This document shows, piece by piece, positions 32,753 to 34,845 of a DNA stretch of 34,845 nt. Numbering within the stretch: position 1 is the stretch's first letter; each line of letters opens with the position of its first letter. The translations under genes were made by a program, and so were the position numbers. Where the stretch lies: assembly GCF_900128515.1 (NCBI RefSeq), contig NZ_FQTP01000009.1, forward strand, positions 1 to 34,845, given 5' to 3'. The notes under the pieces are model-generated. The model was not told the DNA's origin, ran no database searches, and saw nothing but the letters and a program-made list of their open reading frames with translations. This DNA is from Bathymodiolus heckerae thiotrophic gill symbiont (lineage in GTDB: Bacteria; Pseudomonadota; Gammaproteobacteria; PS1; Pseudothioglobaceae).

Positions 32753-34567
32753 ATGCCTTATATTGCTCAGAGCTTTATTGACGATCTTCCTAATCAAATC
32801 GACATTGTTGATTTGATTAGGAAGCGCTTGCCCTTAAAAAAATCTGGCAGCGATTATCGCGCACCTTGTCCTTTTCATGGCGGTAAAAATAGTAATTTTG
32901 CTGTCAATGCTCACAAGCAATTTTATCACTGTTTTAAGTGTGGAGAGAGTGGCGGTGCAATTAGTTTTATTCAAAAATTTGACAACTTAAATTTTGTTGA
33001 GGCTATTGAAACCATTGCTAGTGAATATGGCTTGGCCATTGAGTATGATTCTAAATCTAAGCCAGTCGACCCGAGACTTGAGAGTTATCGTAATCTTTCT
33101 AAAAAGGTAGGTGAGTTTTATTCAGCTCAACTTCGTAACTCTCCAGCAAAAGAAAAGGCTGTTAGCTATGCTAAGGCTCGAGGTATTAGTGGCGAAATTG
33201 CTAAACGCTTTGAATTAGGTTTTGCCTCCCCAGGCAATAAAGATTTAATGCTTAATTTTGAGAATAGTGAGCAAGACCTTGCCGATCTTAAAACATTGGG
33301 GTTGATAAAAGAGGGTCAGTATGGAGATTATGATTTTTTCCGTGATCGACTAATATTTCCGATACATAATACCAAAGGTAATATTATTGCTTTTGGCGGT
33401 AGGGCGTTTGATAAAGATGCCAAGGCTAAATATTTAAACTCTTCAGAAAGTGCAATTTTTTCAAAATCAAGGGAATTGTACGGCTTGCACCACGCGCGTA
33501 AATATTCTAGAGCCATAGATTATATTTTAGTGGTCGAGGGTTATATGGATGTGGTGGCGTTGCATCAAGCTGGTATTACCAAAGTAGTAGCAACATTGGG
33601 TACGGCCACTTCTACTGAGCATTTATTAATTTTGATGCGCACTACTAATGTTGTGGTATTTTGTTTTGATGGCGATGAAGCGGGTCGTTCTGCGGCCTGG
33701 AAAGCGTTGAAAATTACTCTGCCTTTAACCAAAGTTGGGATAACGTTTAAATTCTTATTTTTACCTGATGACGAAGACCCAGATTCTTTAGTGAAGCAGG
33801 AGTCGGCCAAGGTATTTGAAGAGCGTATTGGCAAGGCACAGCCTTTGTCAAAATTTTTGTTTGATCATATCAAATCTAAGGTCGACTTTGATACCATTGA
33901 AGGCAAAACTCAATTTTTAGAAAGAATATCGGTTTTGATTAAATCGGTGAATTATGAGGTTTACCAGCAACAGTTAATTGAGGGTGTTGCACAAATCGTT
34001 GGTCAGAGTATTGATCAGGTTCGAGTTATTTTCGATCAAGAAACTCCTCAGTCTCAAGAGCGGCCAAGTGTTTATTTTGATGAAGCCAGTTATGAAGATC
34101 GCCCAGAAAATGATCTTAATGATTTTTCCGAGCATTCCGATTTTGAGTCTACTCTAGTCGTTAAACCTAACAACATGAAAGTACTCATGTCTAAAATGAT
34201 TACATTAATGCTTAATTACCCAATGTTGGCTGATTCGACGACTGAAATTAGAGTGCGCTCTATTGAAAGCTCTCAAGTGTTATTAGAGCTAATAAGATCA
34301 GCCCAAATAGATGAGAATATTACTCAATCAGAGCTAATCAAACCATTTCAAAATAAACAAGGCGTCTTTAAACGACTTAATGAGTTATGTGCGCTTGAAC
34401 CTTTTTTAAGCGAAGTTCAGGCACGAGAAGAGTTTTTGTCTATTTTAAATTCAATAGAAAGACAGGAAAAAGGCCAAAAAATTAAGGCCTCTATTCATCA
34501 TGCGCATACGCTTGAAGAGCAGCAAGAGATCGTGCAAGGAATTCTTAAAAGTAAGCGAAAATCTTAA
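32753..34567 (+). CDS. dnaG: DNA primase DnaG
   Basis: The primase makes RNA primers for replication. The 604-residue protein has the CHC2 zinc ribbon (Cys39, His42, Cys60, Cys63), the RNA-polymerase basic core, and the TOPRIM catalytic parts EGYMDVVAL (Glu) and FCFDGDEAGR (Asp). A helicase-binding C-terminal domain follows. It is slightly longer than E. coli DnaG (581). Its start is 13 bases from the divergent acyltransferase start, so its promoter must overlap that gene. A terminator follows at 34661; rpoD and rpsU, its usual neighbours, are not adjacent. Confidence 0.97.
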   Translation: MPYIAQSFIDDLPNQIDIVDLIRKRLPLKKSGSDYRAPCPFHGGKNSNFAVNAHKQFYHCFKCGESGGAISFIQKFDNLNFVEAIETIASEYGLAIEYDSKSKPVDPRLESYRNLSKKVGEFYSAQLRNSPAKEKAVSYAKARGISGEIAKRFELGFASPGNKDLMLNFENSEQDLADLKTLGLIKEGQYGDYDFFRDRLIFPIHNTKGNIIAFGGRAFDKDAKAKYLNSSESAIFSKSRELYGLHHARKYSRAIDYILVVEGYMDVVALHQAGITKVVATLGTATSTEHLLILMRTTNVVVFCFDGDEAGRSAAWKALKITLPLTKVGITFKFLFLPDDEDPDSLVKQESAKVFEERIGKAQPLSKFLFDHIKSKVDFDTIEGKTQFLERISVLIKSVNYEVYQQQLIEGVAQIVGQSIDQVRVIFDQETPQSQERPSVYFDEASYEDRPENDLNDFSEHSDFESTLVVKPNNMKVLMSKMITLMLNYPMLADSTTEIRVRSIESSQVLLELIRSAQIDENITQSELIKPFQNKQGVFKRLNELCALEPFLSEVQAREEFLSILNSIERQEKGQKIKASIHHAHTLEEQQEIVQGILKSKRKS

Positions 34568-34660
34568 TTATTTCTCTAAATCTCTTCTCTGAAATACGGG
34601 AACGATTTACATACTTATTTTTTACTTTCATAACGGTACTTTAACATGGTTTTAAATATG

Positions 34661-34686
34661 CTTGGGTTGTCATGACCCAAGTTTTA
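34661..34686 (+). terminator. Intrinsic terminator after dnaG
   Basis: CTTGGGT (34661-34667) pairs with ACCCAAG (34675-34681) across a seven-base loop, followed by TTTTATTATT. It ends dnaG transcription before the insertion sequence. Confidence 0.85.
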
Positions 34687-34807
34687 TTATTAAGTAAATT
34701 AATACTGCATATTCATTCCTTGAATTCGCATAACAAGTGCAATTTTAATTGTAATTAAATAGCCAGTTGTAATAAACTTTGCTATTTTCTTACTACGGGA
34801 AATTGCA

Positions 34808-34845
34808 ATGAATTATCAACAACTGACTAACGATGAACGATACCA
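34808..34845 (+). CDS. IS30-family transposase, 5' end only
   Basis: The last 38 bases encode MNYQQLTNDERY, the start of IS30-family transposases (usual form MNYQxLTxxERYQI). The rest lies beyond the window. I cannot fix the terminal inverted repeat of the element from one end. The element has entered the region downstream of dnaG, which is where replication or sigma-factor genes would often follow. Confidence 0.65.
   Translation, partial: MNYQQLTNDERY

Overview
The window is AT-rich gammaproteobacterial chromosome. Its gene content and gene order (dapA-bamC, hisI-hisE-tatABC, rpsO/prfB, dnaG, two glnK-amtB pairs, an EncFtn-type ferritin) look like a free-living or symbiotic member of the SUP05/Thioglobus sulfur-oxidiser group. 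That placement is an inference: no sulfur-oxidation or 16S gene lies in the window.

Layout. 1-2084: a diversity-generating retroelement (DGR) cassette, with an A-rich template-like repeat, an Avd-type accessory protein and a DGR reverse transcriptase whose motif A aspartate is replaced by glycine. 2173-4511: a secreted subtilisin-like lipoprotein with a barrel-like C-terminus, plus a small lipoprotein. 4520-10265: housekeeping genes serB, ccmF, ccmI, dapE, trmD. 10266-12106: first glnK-amtB operon with a structured leader. 12166-17045: dapA, bamC, a divergent NAD+-dependent DNA ligase homologue and a soluble Cache/PDC-like sensor protein. 17100-20106: second glnK-amtB operon with a textbook ANTAR-type antitermination leader, then a CBS-domain protein and a NasT-like ANTAR regulator. 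20111-22245 (minus): tatC, tatB, tatA, hisE, hisI. 22300-23135: a thermonuclease-like protein and a NIPSNAP protein. 23262-26656: a redox/iron block with gor, a frameshifted EncFtn ferritin, a peroxiredoxin-glutaredoxin fusion and a divergent OxyR-like regulator. 26615-28040 (minus): prfB and rpsO. 28124-31950: a 3.6-kb accessory island (desaturase, ferredoxin, AzlD, AzlC, MarR-GNAT fusion) bounded by a perfect 108-bp direct repeat of the 3' end of a lipid A acyltransferase-like gene. 31843-34567: that acyltransferase and dnaG. The right edge cuts into an IS30-family transposase.

Three signals stand out. (1) Both glnK-amtB leaders carry paired hairpins with six-base loops having A at position 1 and G at position 4, the known signature of ANTAR target RNA. 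In the second leader the distal hairpin overlaps a 14-bp intrinsic terminator, and an ANTAR protein is encoded just downstream, so a local ammonium-uptake antitermination circuit can be proposed. (2) The island sits between copies of a gene 3' end with no integrase. (3) The DGR retains its parts but its reverse transcriptase appears catalytically damaged.
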